A stretch of 64,000 nucleotides of DNA, from NCBI GenBank assembly GCA_018820925.1, contig JAHJNJ010000019.1, positions 1 to 64,000 of the forward strand, read 5' to 3'. The position numbers and the translations under genes were made by a program. This DNA comes from Gammaproteobacteria bacterium (lineage in GTDB: Bacteria; Pseudomonadota; Gammaproteobacteria; Burkholderiales; Gallionellaceae). This document shows, one piece after another, positions 1 to 7,085 of this stretch. How positions within the stretch are numbered: position 1 is the first letter of the stretch; each line of letters opens with the position of its first letter. The notes under the pieces were generated by a model. That model ran no database searches and was not told the origin of the DNA. It worked only from the letters and a program-made list of their open reading frames with translations.

Positions 1-94
1 CAGCCAATACCCGGTATTGGTGGTCACATAAAATATGGGGTTCCGGCAGGCTATCGATAAAGGAAACCAGTTCGGGAAGCAGAGGAGATTTCAT
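1..94 (-). CDS. Sigma-54-dependent regulator, N-terminus only (PAS-type sensor; FisR-like)
   Basis: Only the first 31 codons are in the window; the gene reads leftward off the edge from ATG at 94. The peptide starts MKSPLLPELVSFIDSLPEPH and continues ILCDHQYRVLA. This resembles the start of a PAS-like sensor domain in sigma-54 enhancer-binding proteins of sulfur metabolism. No good Shine-Dalgarno is visible before the ATG. It is divergent from an ETHE1-like gene with a sigma-54 promoter, the arrangement known for FisR-type regulators of persulfide dioxygenase. The AAA+ and Fis domains are outside the window, so the family call rests on 31 residues plus context. Confidence 0.5.
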   Translation of the reverse strand, partial: MKSPLLPELVSFIDSLPEPHILCDHQYRVLA

Positions 95-122
95 GGTGGG
101 GTATCTCGTAGTATGACAAACA

Positions 123-165
123 CTGCCATGATGGCAGCATGGATACTGTCAGGCAAGTGCCAGAC
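123..165. promoter_or_regulatory. Candidate upstream activator sites (two dyads)
   Basis: Two inverted repeats lie between the divergent genes. At 123-137 is CTGCCATGATGGCAG, with perfect 7-base arms around one central base. At 148-165 is an 8-base-arm dyad (GTCAGGCA / TGCCAGAC, one mismatch, 2-base spacer). Both carry GGCA/TGCC cores. They lie about 60-100 bases upstream of the -24 element at 222, a normal place for an enhancer-binding protein to bind. The link to the divergent regulator is inferred. Confidence 0.45.
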
Positions 166-221
166 GCGTAGCTCGATATGCAACTCATTGTATTTTTATG
201 ATTTCAACTTTTCGCTCCGGT

Positions 222-237
222 TGGCTTAAATCTTGCG
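222..237 (+). promoter_or_regulatory. Sigma-54 (-24/-12) promoter of the MBL-fold gene
   Basis: TGGCTTAAATCTTGCG matches the consensus TGGCAC-N5-TTGCA, with GG at 223-224, GC at 235-236 and exactly ten bases between them. The predicted start is near 248, giving a leader of about 26 bases that contains AGGAAAA just before the ATG at 274. RpoN is encoded at 25121-26557. Confidence 0.75.
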
Positions 238-273
238 AAGCAGGATCCGTCTGCATTCAGGCCAGGAAAAACA

Positions 274-909
274 ATGTTGTTCCAACAAATCAGAAATGCC
301 CCGACCGGTGCATACAGCTATATTCTCGGTGACCGCAATACTCGGGTCGGCATCGTCATTGACCCGGTTGCTGAAAGTCAGGATGTACTGCTCGCGCTGA
401 TCGGAGATTTGGATCTTGATTTGCATTTGATCCTGTTGACACACGTTCATGCATCCGCCGATCAGAGTGCGGCAGCTTTGCGCAGTCGAGCTGGCGGCTC
501 CATCGTTGTCGGTTCAGCATGCAATGATATGCAGGCGGATTTGCGGGTGACACACGACGCGCATATCGTGTTCGGAGATGAAGTTGTGCATGTCATCGGC
601 ACCCCGGGTCACACGCCTTGCAGCGTCTGTTACCGTTGGCGGGACAGGTTATTTACCGGTGATACCCTGCTTATTGGAAGTTGCGGTGATACCACTTTGC
701 GGGACGGAGATCCGGGCATTTTATTCGACAGTGTGGTGAACCGTCTGTTCATCTTGCCACCGGAGACGCTGGTTTTTCCAGGACTTGATCCAAACGGACG
801 CACCGTATCGACCATTGCGGAGGAGAAGACATCCAATCCGTGTTTTAGCAGCCGCAGCAGGGATATGTTCGTGACGCAAATGGCTGCAATGTACCCACCT
901 TCTTCCTGA
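274..909 (+). CDS. ETHE1-like metallo-beta-lactamase-fold protein, probable persulfide dioxygenase relative
   Basis: This 211-residue protein follows the ETHE1/persulfide dioxygenase layout: a THVH motif (H57, H59), TPGHT (H113), TGDTL (D130) and the family-typical C-terminal stretch ending NGRTVSTIAEEKTSNP. ETHE1 enzymes oxidise glutathione persulfide to sulfite using one iron held by two His and one Asp (human H79, H135, D154). Those three ligands correspond to H57, H113 and D130 and are present. The other conserved metal-site residues are changed: the D-H after HxH reads S61-A62, and the His of the PGHD motif is L171. It may therefore be a mono-iron dioxygenase with an altered pocket or a non-catalytic relative. 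The upstream sigma-54 promoter and divergent regulator support a sulfur-stress role. Confidence 0.7.
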   Translation: MLFQQIRNAPTGAYSYILGDRNTRVGIVIDPVAESQDVLLALIGDLDLDLHLILLTHVHASADQSAAALRSRAGGSIVVGSACNDMQADLRVTHDAHIVFGDEVVHVIGTPGHTPCSVCYRWRDRLFTGDTLLIGSCGDTTLRDGDPGILFDSVVNRLFILPPETLVFPGLDPNGRTVSTIAEEKTSNPCFSSRSRDMFVTQMAAMYPPSS

Positions 910-1433
910 ATTTGTAAACCCAGGCGCATCCGCGCATTTCGCCATGCCCGTTTATCAAATATAGACAACCGTATTCAATATTATTTACGCTTGAACTATC
1001 CAATCAGTGCTCTTGAGAAAACTCAGGATGTTTGCAGTTTCACGCCTTGAGGATTGGCAATTAAGGCCATGTTTGGCATTTTGCCCGGCAAATTACTTGT
1101 TCCGGTTGATGCCAGTTTCTGGAAAGCAATTAACCATAGTTCATGGAGCAATCGAAATGCTGTTTTTTGCACTCAATTCTCATATCAATTTGAGTAACGT
1201 GGTTTTTCTGCTGCTCGCTGATGAGGAATGCACACGCTAACCTGAGGTAAACGCTTGGGTATGCAAGCTTTCTAATCCAACTTTGGCTTTACTTGTCGTC
1301 GATGGCTGTGCGATTATTGCGCCGTTTTTGGAAAGCTGTAAGTAAGCTGTAAGGGAAGGGTGCACTAGACACATCAGAAGCTACGGGGTGTGGTTGGCGC
1401 AATATTGTTAACTTGCTCGAGGAGGAGACTACT
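910..1433. other. Intergenic region upstream of the cco operon
   Basis: I see no convincing gene in these 524 bases. At 1013-1026 is an Fnr-like dyad, TTGAGAAAACTCAG, but it lies about 410 bases before ccoN, so its role is doubtful. A short direct repeat (AGCTGTAAG twice) lies around 1335-1352. The ribosome binding site GGAGGAG at 1421-1427 belongs to ccoN. No promoter was confidently placed. Confidence 0.4.
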
Positions 1434-2867
1434 GTGGAAGCTACGCAAGCGACACCAGTAAAGTACGATATGGAAGTCGTTCGATGGTTCACCATCGCGG
1501 CTGCCATTTATGCAGTCGTCGGTACGCTAGTCGGTGTGATTATTGCAGCTGAACTGGCATGGCCGTTTTTGAACCTGGATATTCCGTATATCACCTTTGG
1601 ACGCCTGCGTCCGTTGCATACCAACGCGGTTATCTTTGCGTTCGGTGGGTGTGCTTTGATGGCAACCGGCTTCTACATAGTGCAACGCACCGGCGCTACC
1701 AAGTTGTGGAGCAAGGGTTTGGCCTGGTTCACATTCTGGGGCTGGAACCTGATCATCGTGGGTGCTGTGATCAGTTATCCGATGGGTTGGTCGCAAGGCA
1801 AGGAATATGCCGAGTTGCCGTGGATCATTGATATCATGGTCGCTGTAGTGTGGCTGTCCTATGGCCTGAACTACATCATGACCGTGGCCAACCGCAAAAC
1901 TTCGCATATCTATGTGTCAAACTGGTTCACCATGAGCATGATCGTGATGATCACCTATCTGCACGTGGTTAACAGCTTGTGTATCCCCGTTAGCCTGACC
2001 GCCTCCTACTCCATCTTCACCGGCGTACAAGACGCGATGGTGCAATGGTGGTGGGGTCACAATGCGGTGGGTTTCTACCTGACTGCTGGCTTCCTGGCCA
2101 TGATGTACTACTTCGTGCCCAAGCAATCGGGTCGTCCGGTGTTCTCCTATCGCTTGTCCGTGTTGCACTTCTGGGCGCTGACCTTCGGTTACGTCTGGCT
2201 GGGCGCGCACCACCTGCAATACACAGCATTGCCTGACTGGACCGGCTCCCTCGGTGCTGCAGTCTCTCTGGCGATGATCATCCCGTCCTGGGGCGGTGCG
2301 ATGAACGGCATGATGACGATGTCCGGTGCATGGGACAAGTTGCGTACCGACTACATCCTGCGCTTCCTGGTGGTTTCCCTGGCGTTCTACGCGATGTCCA
2401 CTTTCGAAGGCCCGGTGATGTCCCTCAAATCGGTTAACGCCTTGTCGCACTACACCGACTGGACTGTTGGTCACGTGCACTCCGGCGCACTGGGCTGGAC
2501 GGCGATGGTTGCCTACGGCGCGATGTACCACATGGTCAAGAAACTGTGGGGCGTAGACAAGATGTACTCCGATGGATTGGTGAACGTCCACTTCTGGCTG
2601 GCGACTATCGGTACCGTGATTTACATCGTTGCATTGTGGGTCTCCGGCATTATGCAGGGCTTGATGTGGCGTGATTATGACGAGTACGGCACATTGACCT
2701 ATACCTTCGTTGAATCTGTCTCCGCAATGCATCCGTATTATGTGATGCGCTTGGTCGGCGGCCTGATTTTCAACATCGGTACAATCATCGCCCTCTATAA
2801 CATCGTGATGACCGTGCGTCAGGCGAGCGCTCTGCGCTCTTCCGGCGCCGTTCCCGCCAAAGCATAA
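1434..2867 (+). CDS. ccoN: cbb3-type cytochrome c oxidase subunit I
   Basis: Catalytic, polytopic inner-membrane subunit (477 residues) of the high-affinity cbb3 oxidase; it carries the low-spin heme b and the heme b3-CuB centre that reduces oxygen. Ligand motifs are visible: [14 protein letters not shown] near the N-terminus, WWGHNAV and GAHHLQY for CuB, and VGHVHSG for the hemes. I chose GTG 1434 because GGAGGAG ends six bases upstream; an in-frame TTG at 1413 lies before that site and is unlikely. It opens the ccoNOQP operon, ten bases before ccoO. Regulation by low oxygen is expected from the family, but I see no good Fnr box close to the gene. Confidence 0.97.
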   Translation: MEATQATPVKYDMEVVRWFTIAAAIYAVVGTLVGVIIAAELAWPFLNLDIPYITFGRLRPLHTNAVIFAFGGCALMATGFYIVQRTGATKLWSKGLAWFTFWGWNLIIVGAVISYPMGWSQGKEYAELPWIIDIMVAVVWLSYGLNYIMTVANRKTSHIYVSNWFTMSMIVMITYLHVVNSLCIPVSLTASYSIFTGVQDAMVQWWWGHNAVGFYLTAGFLAMMYYFVPKQSGRPVFSYRLSVLHFWALTFGYVWLGAHHLQYTALPDWTGSLGAAVSLAMIIPSWGGAMNGMMTMSGAWDKLRTDYILRFLVVSLAFYAMSTFEGPVMSLKSVNALSHYTDWTVGHVHSGALGWTAMVAYGAMYHMVKKLWGVDKMYSDGLVNVHFWLATIGTVIYIVALWVSGIMQGLMWRDYDEYGTLTYTFVESVSAMHPYYVMRLVGGLIFNIGTIIALYNIVMTVRQASALRSSGAVPAKA

Positions 2868-2877
2868 GGAGTGAGAC

Positions 2878-3690
2878 ATGTCTGATCACGACAAAATCTA
2901 TTCAACCAAATTTCAGGATGCTGTTGAACGCAAGACCGTTCTGATGTTTGTGATGATCGCGCTTGCAGTGGCGGTCGGTGGTATCGTGGAAATTGTTCCG
3001 TTGTTCTATCTGCCTAACAATGCCCTGTGTTCAAGTGCATTGGCCGGGAACGATCCAACCTGTGGCAACACCCAACATATTGGGAAGGACGGCAGCGTAA
3101 TTCCGATGGACAAGATCATCTGGAATCCGGCGACTTCAGCGCATAAAACGCTGGAAGACTGGGTGCCCGGTGACGGCGTTCGTCCTTACAAGCCTCTGGA
3201 GCTGGCCGGGCGCGCTGTCTATATCCGTGAAGGCTGCTACTTGTGCCACTCGCAGAATGTTCGTCCGTTCCGTGACGAGAAGGATCGCTACGGTCACTAC
3301 TCGATCGCTGAAGAGTCTGTGTACGACCATACCTTCCAGTGGGGCTCCAAGCGCACAGGGCCGGATCTGGCGCGCGTGGGCGGCAAGTACTCGGATGAAT
3401 GGCAGCGTCGCCACTTGGCCTATCCCCGTGCAGTGGTTCCCGAGTCTGTCATGCCGAACTTTGCCTGGCTGGCTGACATGCCGGTGAACGTGGCGGAAAC
3501 TGTGCAAACCATGAAGGTCTTGACCATCATGCCGTTCAACCCGACACCGAAGACCATCTACACGGATGCCTACATCGACGGCGCTGCTGCGCAGTTGGAA
3601 GGCAAGACCGATATGGATGCTGTGATTGCTTACCTGCAAGGCATGGGTAACCACGTCAAGTTCGAAGAGGGTGTGAACTACCGTGACTAA
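2878..3690 (+). CDS. ccoO: cbb3-type cytochrome c oxidase subunit II, monoheme
   Basis: Membrane-anchored mono-heme c subunit that passes electrons from CcoP to CcoN. The N-terminal transmembrane helix (about residues 20-43) is followed by a periplasmic domain with the heme motif CYLCH near residue 120, in the context REGCYLCHSQNVRPF typical of CcoO. A downstream MPNFAW motif supplies a plausible methionine axial ligand. The 270-residue length is somewhat longer than many CcoO proteins, with an extra periplasmic stretch containing three cysteines or so (CSSALAGNDPTCG, residues about 51-63) right after the membrane anchor. The ribosome site AAGGAG precedes ATG 2878. It overlaps ccoQ by eight bases. 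Confidence 0.96.
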   Translation: MSDHDKIYSTKFQDAVERKTVLMFVMIALAVAVGGIVEIVPLFYLPNNALCSSALAGNDPTCGNTQHIGKDGSVIPMDKIIWNPATSAHKTLEDWVPGDGVRPYKPLELAGRAVYIREGCYLCHSQNVRPFRDEKDRYGHYSIAEESVYDHTFQWGSKRTGPDLARVGGKYSDEWQRRHLAYPRAVVPESVMPNFAWLADMPVNVAETVQTMKVLTIMPFNPTPKTIYTDAYIDGAAAQLEGKTDMDAVIAYLQGMGNHVKFEEGVNYRD

Positions 3691-3892
3691 GCTAATGGGG
3701 TATCTTGGCATGGATGTGGCGGCCATGACCACGAACGACTGGCTGGGCGTGTTCTTCGTCCTGGTCGCGGCGTTCGGCATGGTGGCGGTCTATGTCATGG
3801 TATTCCGTCCGGCTAACAAGGCGATGTTCGAGTCCCAGCGCAGAATGGCGCTGGATGACGAAGACCCTATCAATATGGGAGAAAAAAGATGA
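3683..3892 (+). CDS. ccoQ: cbb3 oxidase small subunit CcoQ
   Basis: Small single-span membrane protein (69 residues) that stabilises the cbb3 complex. One hydrophobic helix (DWLGVFFVLVAAFGMVAVYV, about residues 19-38) is followed by FRPANKAMFE and an acidic, charged tail, as usual in CcoQ. The start is a GTG overlapping the end of ccoO; an ATG at 3695 is an alternative that would shorten the protein by four residues. Its stop overlaps the ccoP start (ATGA), so the two are probably translationally coupled. Confidence 0.9.
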   Translation: MTKLMGYLGMDVAAMTTNDWLGVFFVLVAAFGMVAVYVMVFRPANKAMFESQRRMALDDEDPINMGEKR

Positions 3893-4746
3893 GCGATAAA
3901 CACGATGCAGGTGGCGTGACTACAACCGGTCACGTCTGGGACGATGATTTGGCGGACTTTGCCAATCAACCCCCGAAGTGGTGGATGCTTGGTCTGACGA
4001 CCAGTGCAATTTGGTGTGTAATTTATTTCGCATACTATCCTGCAGTCCCGGTTTCCAATTTACAGAGCTTCTTCAAGGGGCTGGGTGGTTGGACTGCGAT
4101 TGGCGAGATGGAAGCCGACCAGAACATAGTCGACGAAGTGCGCGGCAAGTATGAAAACAAGCTGAAGGACATGACCCCGGCGGCGATTCTGGCCGATAGC
4201 GATTTGACAGAGTACGTCACTCGTTCCGGCAAGGTGCTGTTCGGCGACAACTGTGCAGCATGCCACGGCACCAACGGTGTAGGGGCGGCGGACAAGCAAG
4301 GCTTTATTGCTCCGATTCTGCGCGACGACGATTGGCTGTACGGTGGCAAGATCGATGATATTTATGCTTCGATTACTGGTGGTCGCCAGGGCGTGATGGT
4401 TGCACACAAGGATGTACTGTCTGCAGCCGAGATCGACACGCTGGCCAATGCGGTTGCTGCCGGCAAGCCGACATCTACCCCGCTGTTTGCGGAAAAGGGA
4501 TGTACTGCTTGCCACGGTCCGGACGGCAAAGGCATGGCTGTAATGGGTTCTGCCAACCTGACCGACAGCGTCTGGCGTTTTGACGGTTCTCTCGAAGGGA
4601 TCAAGTTCACCATCGCTAACGGCGTGAATGCAGGTCCGGGTTCGCGCGATGCGGTGATGCCGAACTTCACAGAGGCTGGCAAGTTGAGCGATTCCGAGAT
4701 GAAGAAGCTGGCAGTGTATGTGTACAAGTTTGGTGGCGGTCAATAA
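3889..4746 (+). CDS. ccoP: cbb3-type cytochrome c oxidase subunit III, diheme
   Basis: Diheme c-type subunit that accepts electrons from soluble cytochrome c. It has a cytoplasmic N-terminus with the typical HVWDDDLADFANQPPKWW stretch, one transmembrane helix (about residues 30-52) and two cytochrome c domains with heme motifs CAACH (near 122) and CTACH (near 205). Each domain ends with a methionine-containing segment (GVMVAHKD; DAVMPNF). Length 285 is normal. ATG 3889 overlaps the ccoQ stop. Confidence 0.96.
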   Translation: MSDKHDAGGVTTTGHVWDDDLADFANQPPKWWMLGLTTSAIWCVIYFAYYPAVPVSNLQSFFKGLGGWTAIGEMEADQNIVDEVRGKYENKLKDMTPAAILADSDLTEYVTRSGKVLFGDNCAACHGTNGVGAADKQGFIAPILRDDDWLYGGKIDDIYASITGGRQGVMVAHKDVLSAAEIDTLANAVAAGKPTSTPLFAEKGCTACHGPDGKGMAVMGSANLTDSVWRFDGSLEGIKFTIANGVNAGPGSRDAVMPNFTEAGKLSDSEMKKLAVYVYKFGGGQ

Positions 4747-4777
4747 GACGTTCCAGTAGCTAAGTATGTCAGTCTCA

Positions 4778-4803
4778 GTCTGCACGGGTTATCCTGTGCA
4801 GAC
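4778..4803 (+). other. Hairpin between ccoP and the following small gene
   Basis: GTCTGCAC (4778-4785) pairs perfectly with GTGCAGAC (4796-4803), and the loop can add GG/CC pairs. There is no T-run after it, so it is not a standard terminator. It could act as an mRNA stabiliser or processing site that sets ccoNOQP levels apart from the small gene. Confidence 0.45.
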
Positions 4804-4826
4804 CTTTACCAAAAGGAGTAAATGAG

Positions 4827-4952
4827 ATGAATCACGATATGGTTTTCTGGAGTGTGATCATTAGCGTTGCAGGATCCTTCCTTACCGCAGCATGGTTGCT
4901 TTTCTTGGCATTCCGTAGAGCGTTCAAAGACAAGGACAAGGAAAGTAAGTAA
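4827..4952 (+). CDS. 41-residue single-span membrane protein, possible cbb3 accessory subunit (CcoM-like)
   Basis: A short gene between ccoP and the operon terminator. It begins MNHDMVFWSVIISVAGSFLT, continues through a hydrophobic helix to about residue 29, then ends in a basic/acidic tail (RRAFKDKDKESK). An AAAAGGAG site sits ten bases before the ATG and the reading frame closes just before a strong terminator, so it looks expressed. Small single-helix subunits such as CcoM of Pseudomonas stutzeri are known in cbb3 oxidases. The size and position fit that role, but I cannot show homology. The topology suggests a short periplasmic N-terminus and a cytoplasmic tail. Confidence 0.7.
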   Translation: MNHDMVFWSVIISVAGSFLTAAWLLFLAFRRAFKDKDKESK

Positions 4953-4968
4953 GTTTTTGGTTACTGCG

Positions 4969-5001
4969 AAAGGGAGGAGAGCTATACTCTCCTCCCTTTT
5001 T
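4969..5001 (+). terminator. Rho-independent terminator after ccoNOQP and the small gene
   Basis: GGGAGGAGAG (4972-4981), loop CTATA, CTCTCCTCCC (4987-4996), then TTTTT: a perfect ten-base-pair stem with a T-run. It separates the structural operon from the assembly genes starting at ccoG. Confidence 0.92.
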
Positions 5002-5111
5002 CATATGGGGCAAGGTATTTGCGAATCCGCTCTTGCTGCGGCGAGCCGATTCGGAAGTATCTTGGTTGCGGTCATTTTCATAATGGACGAAAAATATTTT
5101 AGGAGAATAGT

Positions 5112-6545
5112 GTGAGTGATGAAACAGAAAACAAGGAGATGGGGACTGTCACGACCATCTATCACGAATTTGAATCATGGCAGGTCAACCGTGGCGAAAA
5201 AACAATTCATGCCAAGCGCATGCCCGGGTTTTTCCGCACAATAAAAAACTATACCCAACTGGGACTCTGGCTCCCGTTCTTCCTGGGGCCATACCTGCGC
5301 TGGAACGACAAGCAGGCAATTCTGTTCGATATCCAGAACCGCCAGTTTCATTTTTTTAGCGTGACGGTGTTGCCGCAGGACATCTGGATGCTGTCGCTGC
5401 TTTTGCTGATGGCGGCAATGACGCTGTTTGCTACGACTTCCGTGGCCTCGCGGGTGTGGTGCGGCTATTTCTGTTTCCAGACCGCGTGGACCGACTGGTT
5501 TACCTGGATCGAGGACAAAATCGAGGGCAATCCGGCTGCTCGGCGCAAACTGGACGATGCGCCATTAAGCTTGGACAAGATCAAGAAAAAGGGATTCAAG
5601 CATGCGATCTGGTTGCTGCTTTCCTTGCTCACCGGCATCAGCTTTTCAGTCTGGTTCGTCGATGCGCCTACCTACTGGAGTAACCTGATCCACCTGGATC
5701 TACCCAAGGTTGGCTGGATCACGCTTGCCATGTTCTTTCTGGGCACCTATTTTCTCGCCGGATATATGCGCGAACAGGCTTGTTTCTGGCTCTGTCCCTA
5801 TGCGCGCATCCAGGGCGTGATGGGCGATTCGCAGACCATTTTGCCCGCATACGATGAGAAGCGCGGTGAGCCGCGCGGCAAATTGCGCCGTGCCGGAGAA
5901 ACCGGCGCACCCCAGGGTGACTGCATCGACTGCTTCCAGTGCGTGCAAGTCTGCCCCACCGGTGTTGATATCCGTCATGGCAGTCAACTGGGGTGCATTA
6001 CTTGCGGATTGTGTATTGATGCCTGCGATGCGATCATGGACAAGATCGGCAAGCCGCGCGGTTTGATCCGGTATGCCTCGCTGGATGAACTGGCGGGCAA
6101 GCCGACCCATAAGATTTATCAGCATCCGCGCACACTTGTTTATCTCACCATCATCCTCCTGGCGTTTTCCGGCATCGTATATGGCTTGACGCATTTGGGT
6201 TCGATGACATTGAGAGTGATTCCCGACCGTCAGCCGCTATTTGTCACCATGAGCGACGGTTCGATTCAGAACAGGTACGATTTCAAAGTGGTTAACAAAA
6301 CCGACAAGGATCTCCGTGTGAAGGTCTCGGCCGAAGGCGGTGTGGAGGGGCAAGTACTCCTGGGTGGAGAAGGTTTTCCGTTGACCCATCATGGCCGTGG
6401 TACCACATTCACCATCTTCGTCAAGGCGCCCGGAGCCAGCGTCAAGCAAGAGGTGACTCCGATTGAATTCAAGGTGGAAGCAGTAGAGGACCCATCTGTA
6501 TTTGCAACGTACGACAGCAAATTCAATGGACCAAAACCCAGATAG
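5112..6545 (+). CDS. ccoG: cbb3 oxidase assembly iron-sulfur protein CcoG (RdxA/FixG)
   Basis: Membrane ferredoxin-like protein (477 residues) needed for cbb3 biogenesis; family members reduce Cu(II) to Cu(I) for copper delivery. Several transmembrane helices occur in the first 230 residues and near 340-360. Cysteine motifs CGYFCFQT (near 117) and CFWLCPY lie in the membrane part. Two [4Fe-4S] motifs are clear near residues 270-305: CIDCFQCVQVCP and CITCGLCIDACD. A C-terminal Ig-like domain follows. The start is GTG 5112 with AGGAGA just upstream. It begins a second unit, ccoG-fixH-ccoI-ccoS, with only 5-17-base gaps between genes. Confidence 0.95.
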   Translation: MSDETENKEMGTVTTIYHEFESWQVNRGEKTIHAKRMPGFFRTIKNYTQLGLWLPFFLGPYLRWNDKQAILFDIQNRQFHFFSVTVLPQDIWMLSLLLLMAAMTLFATTSVASRVWCGYFCFQTAWTDWFTWIEDKIEGNPAARRKLDDAPLSLDKIKKKGFKHAIWLLLSLLTGISFSVWFVDAPTYWSNLIHLDLPKVGWITLAMFFLGTYFLAGYMREQACFWLCPYARIQGVMGDSQTILPAYDEKRGEPRGKLRRAGETGAPQGDCIDCFQCVQVCPTGVDIRHGSQLGCITCGLCIDACDAIMDKIGKPRGLIRYASLDELAGKPTHKIYQHPRTLVYLTIILLAFSGIVYGLTHLGSMTLRVIPDRQPLFVTMSDGSIQNRYDFKVVNKTDKDLRVKVSAEGGVEGQVLLGGEGFPLTHHGRGTTFTIFVKAPGASVKQEVTPIEFKVEAVEDPSVFATYDSKFNGPKPR

Positions 6546-6550
6546 GAGAG

Positions 6551-7069
6551 ATGAACATGATCTCGCAAAGCAATAAATCCGGTTTTCGCAATCCCTGGGT
6601 ATGGGGCATGTTGTCATTGTTGACGGTGGTGTTGTCGGTGAACGCCACCTTCATCTGGTTCGCCAACAAAGGAACTCGTTCAACGCTGGTTGATCGTGAC
6701 TACAAGACCAAGGATCGAAAATCGGGCGAGGAGGTGGTGAGCGAACTGAAAATGCAACAAGCGCTGGCCTGGCAGACCGAGATCAAGAAACCGAAATCCA
6801 TCGTGACGGGTACACCGACCGCTTATGAAATCGGCATCAAGGATCGCGTAGGCAAGCCGGTAAGCGGAACGCTGGAGGTGGTTGCCTACCGCGCCTCCGA
6901 TGCCAGCAAGGATTTCACGACGACCTTCAGGGAAGTTACTCCCGGTGTATATCAGGGATACATCAGTTTTCCGCTGAAAGGTTTTTGGGAATTGCATTTG
7001 CGCGTCACGCGTGGCGAGGATCAGTTTGGTGTCAGTACCAAAAGGTTCATGGTTGCCGAGCCATCGTAG
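6551..7069 (+). CDS. ccoH: FixH/CcoH family cbb3 assembly protein
   Basis: A 172-residue protein with one N-terminal transmembrane helix (about residues 14-37) and a periplasmic beta-rich domain, the FixH/CcoH layout. FixH proteins act with the copper ATPase CcoI during maturation of the heme-copper centre. TAGGAGAG directly precedes ATG 6551, five bases after ccoG. The last third (GTLEVVAYRASDASKDFTT to FWELHLRVTRGEDQF) matches the conserved end of the family. No heme or metal motif is visible. Confidence 0.9.
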   Translation: MNMISQSNKSGFRNPWVWGMLSLLTVVLSVNATFIWFANKGTRSTLVDRDYKTKDRKSGEEVVSELKMQQALAWQTEIKKPKSIVTGTPTAYEIGIKDRVGKPVSGTLEVVAYRASDASKDFTTTFREVTPGVYQGYISFPLKGFWELHLRVTRGEDQFGVSTKRFMVAEPS

Positions 7070-7085
7070 TTGACGGAAAGTTGGC

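Noticed and set aside
35-229. 64-codon plus-strand frame at the left edge
   Set aside because: It is antisense to the start of the divergent regulator and crosses the sigma-54 promoter region.
1013-1026. Fnr-like dyad TTGAGAAAACTCAG as the cco operon control site
   Set aside because: About 410 bases from ccoN with no promoter at the right distance; kept only as a note.
1007-1240. 77-codon frame upstream of ccoN
   Set aside because: TTG start, no ribosome site, no recognisable sequence pattern; treated as intergenic.
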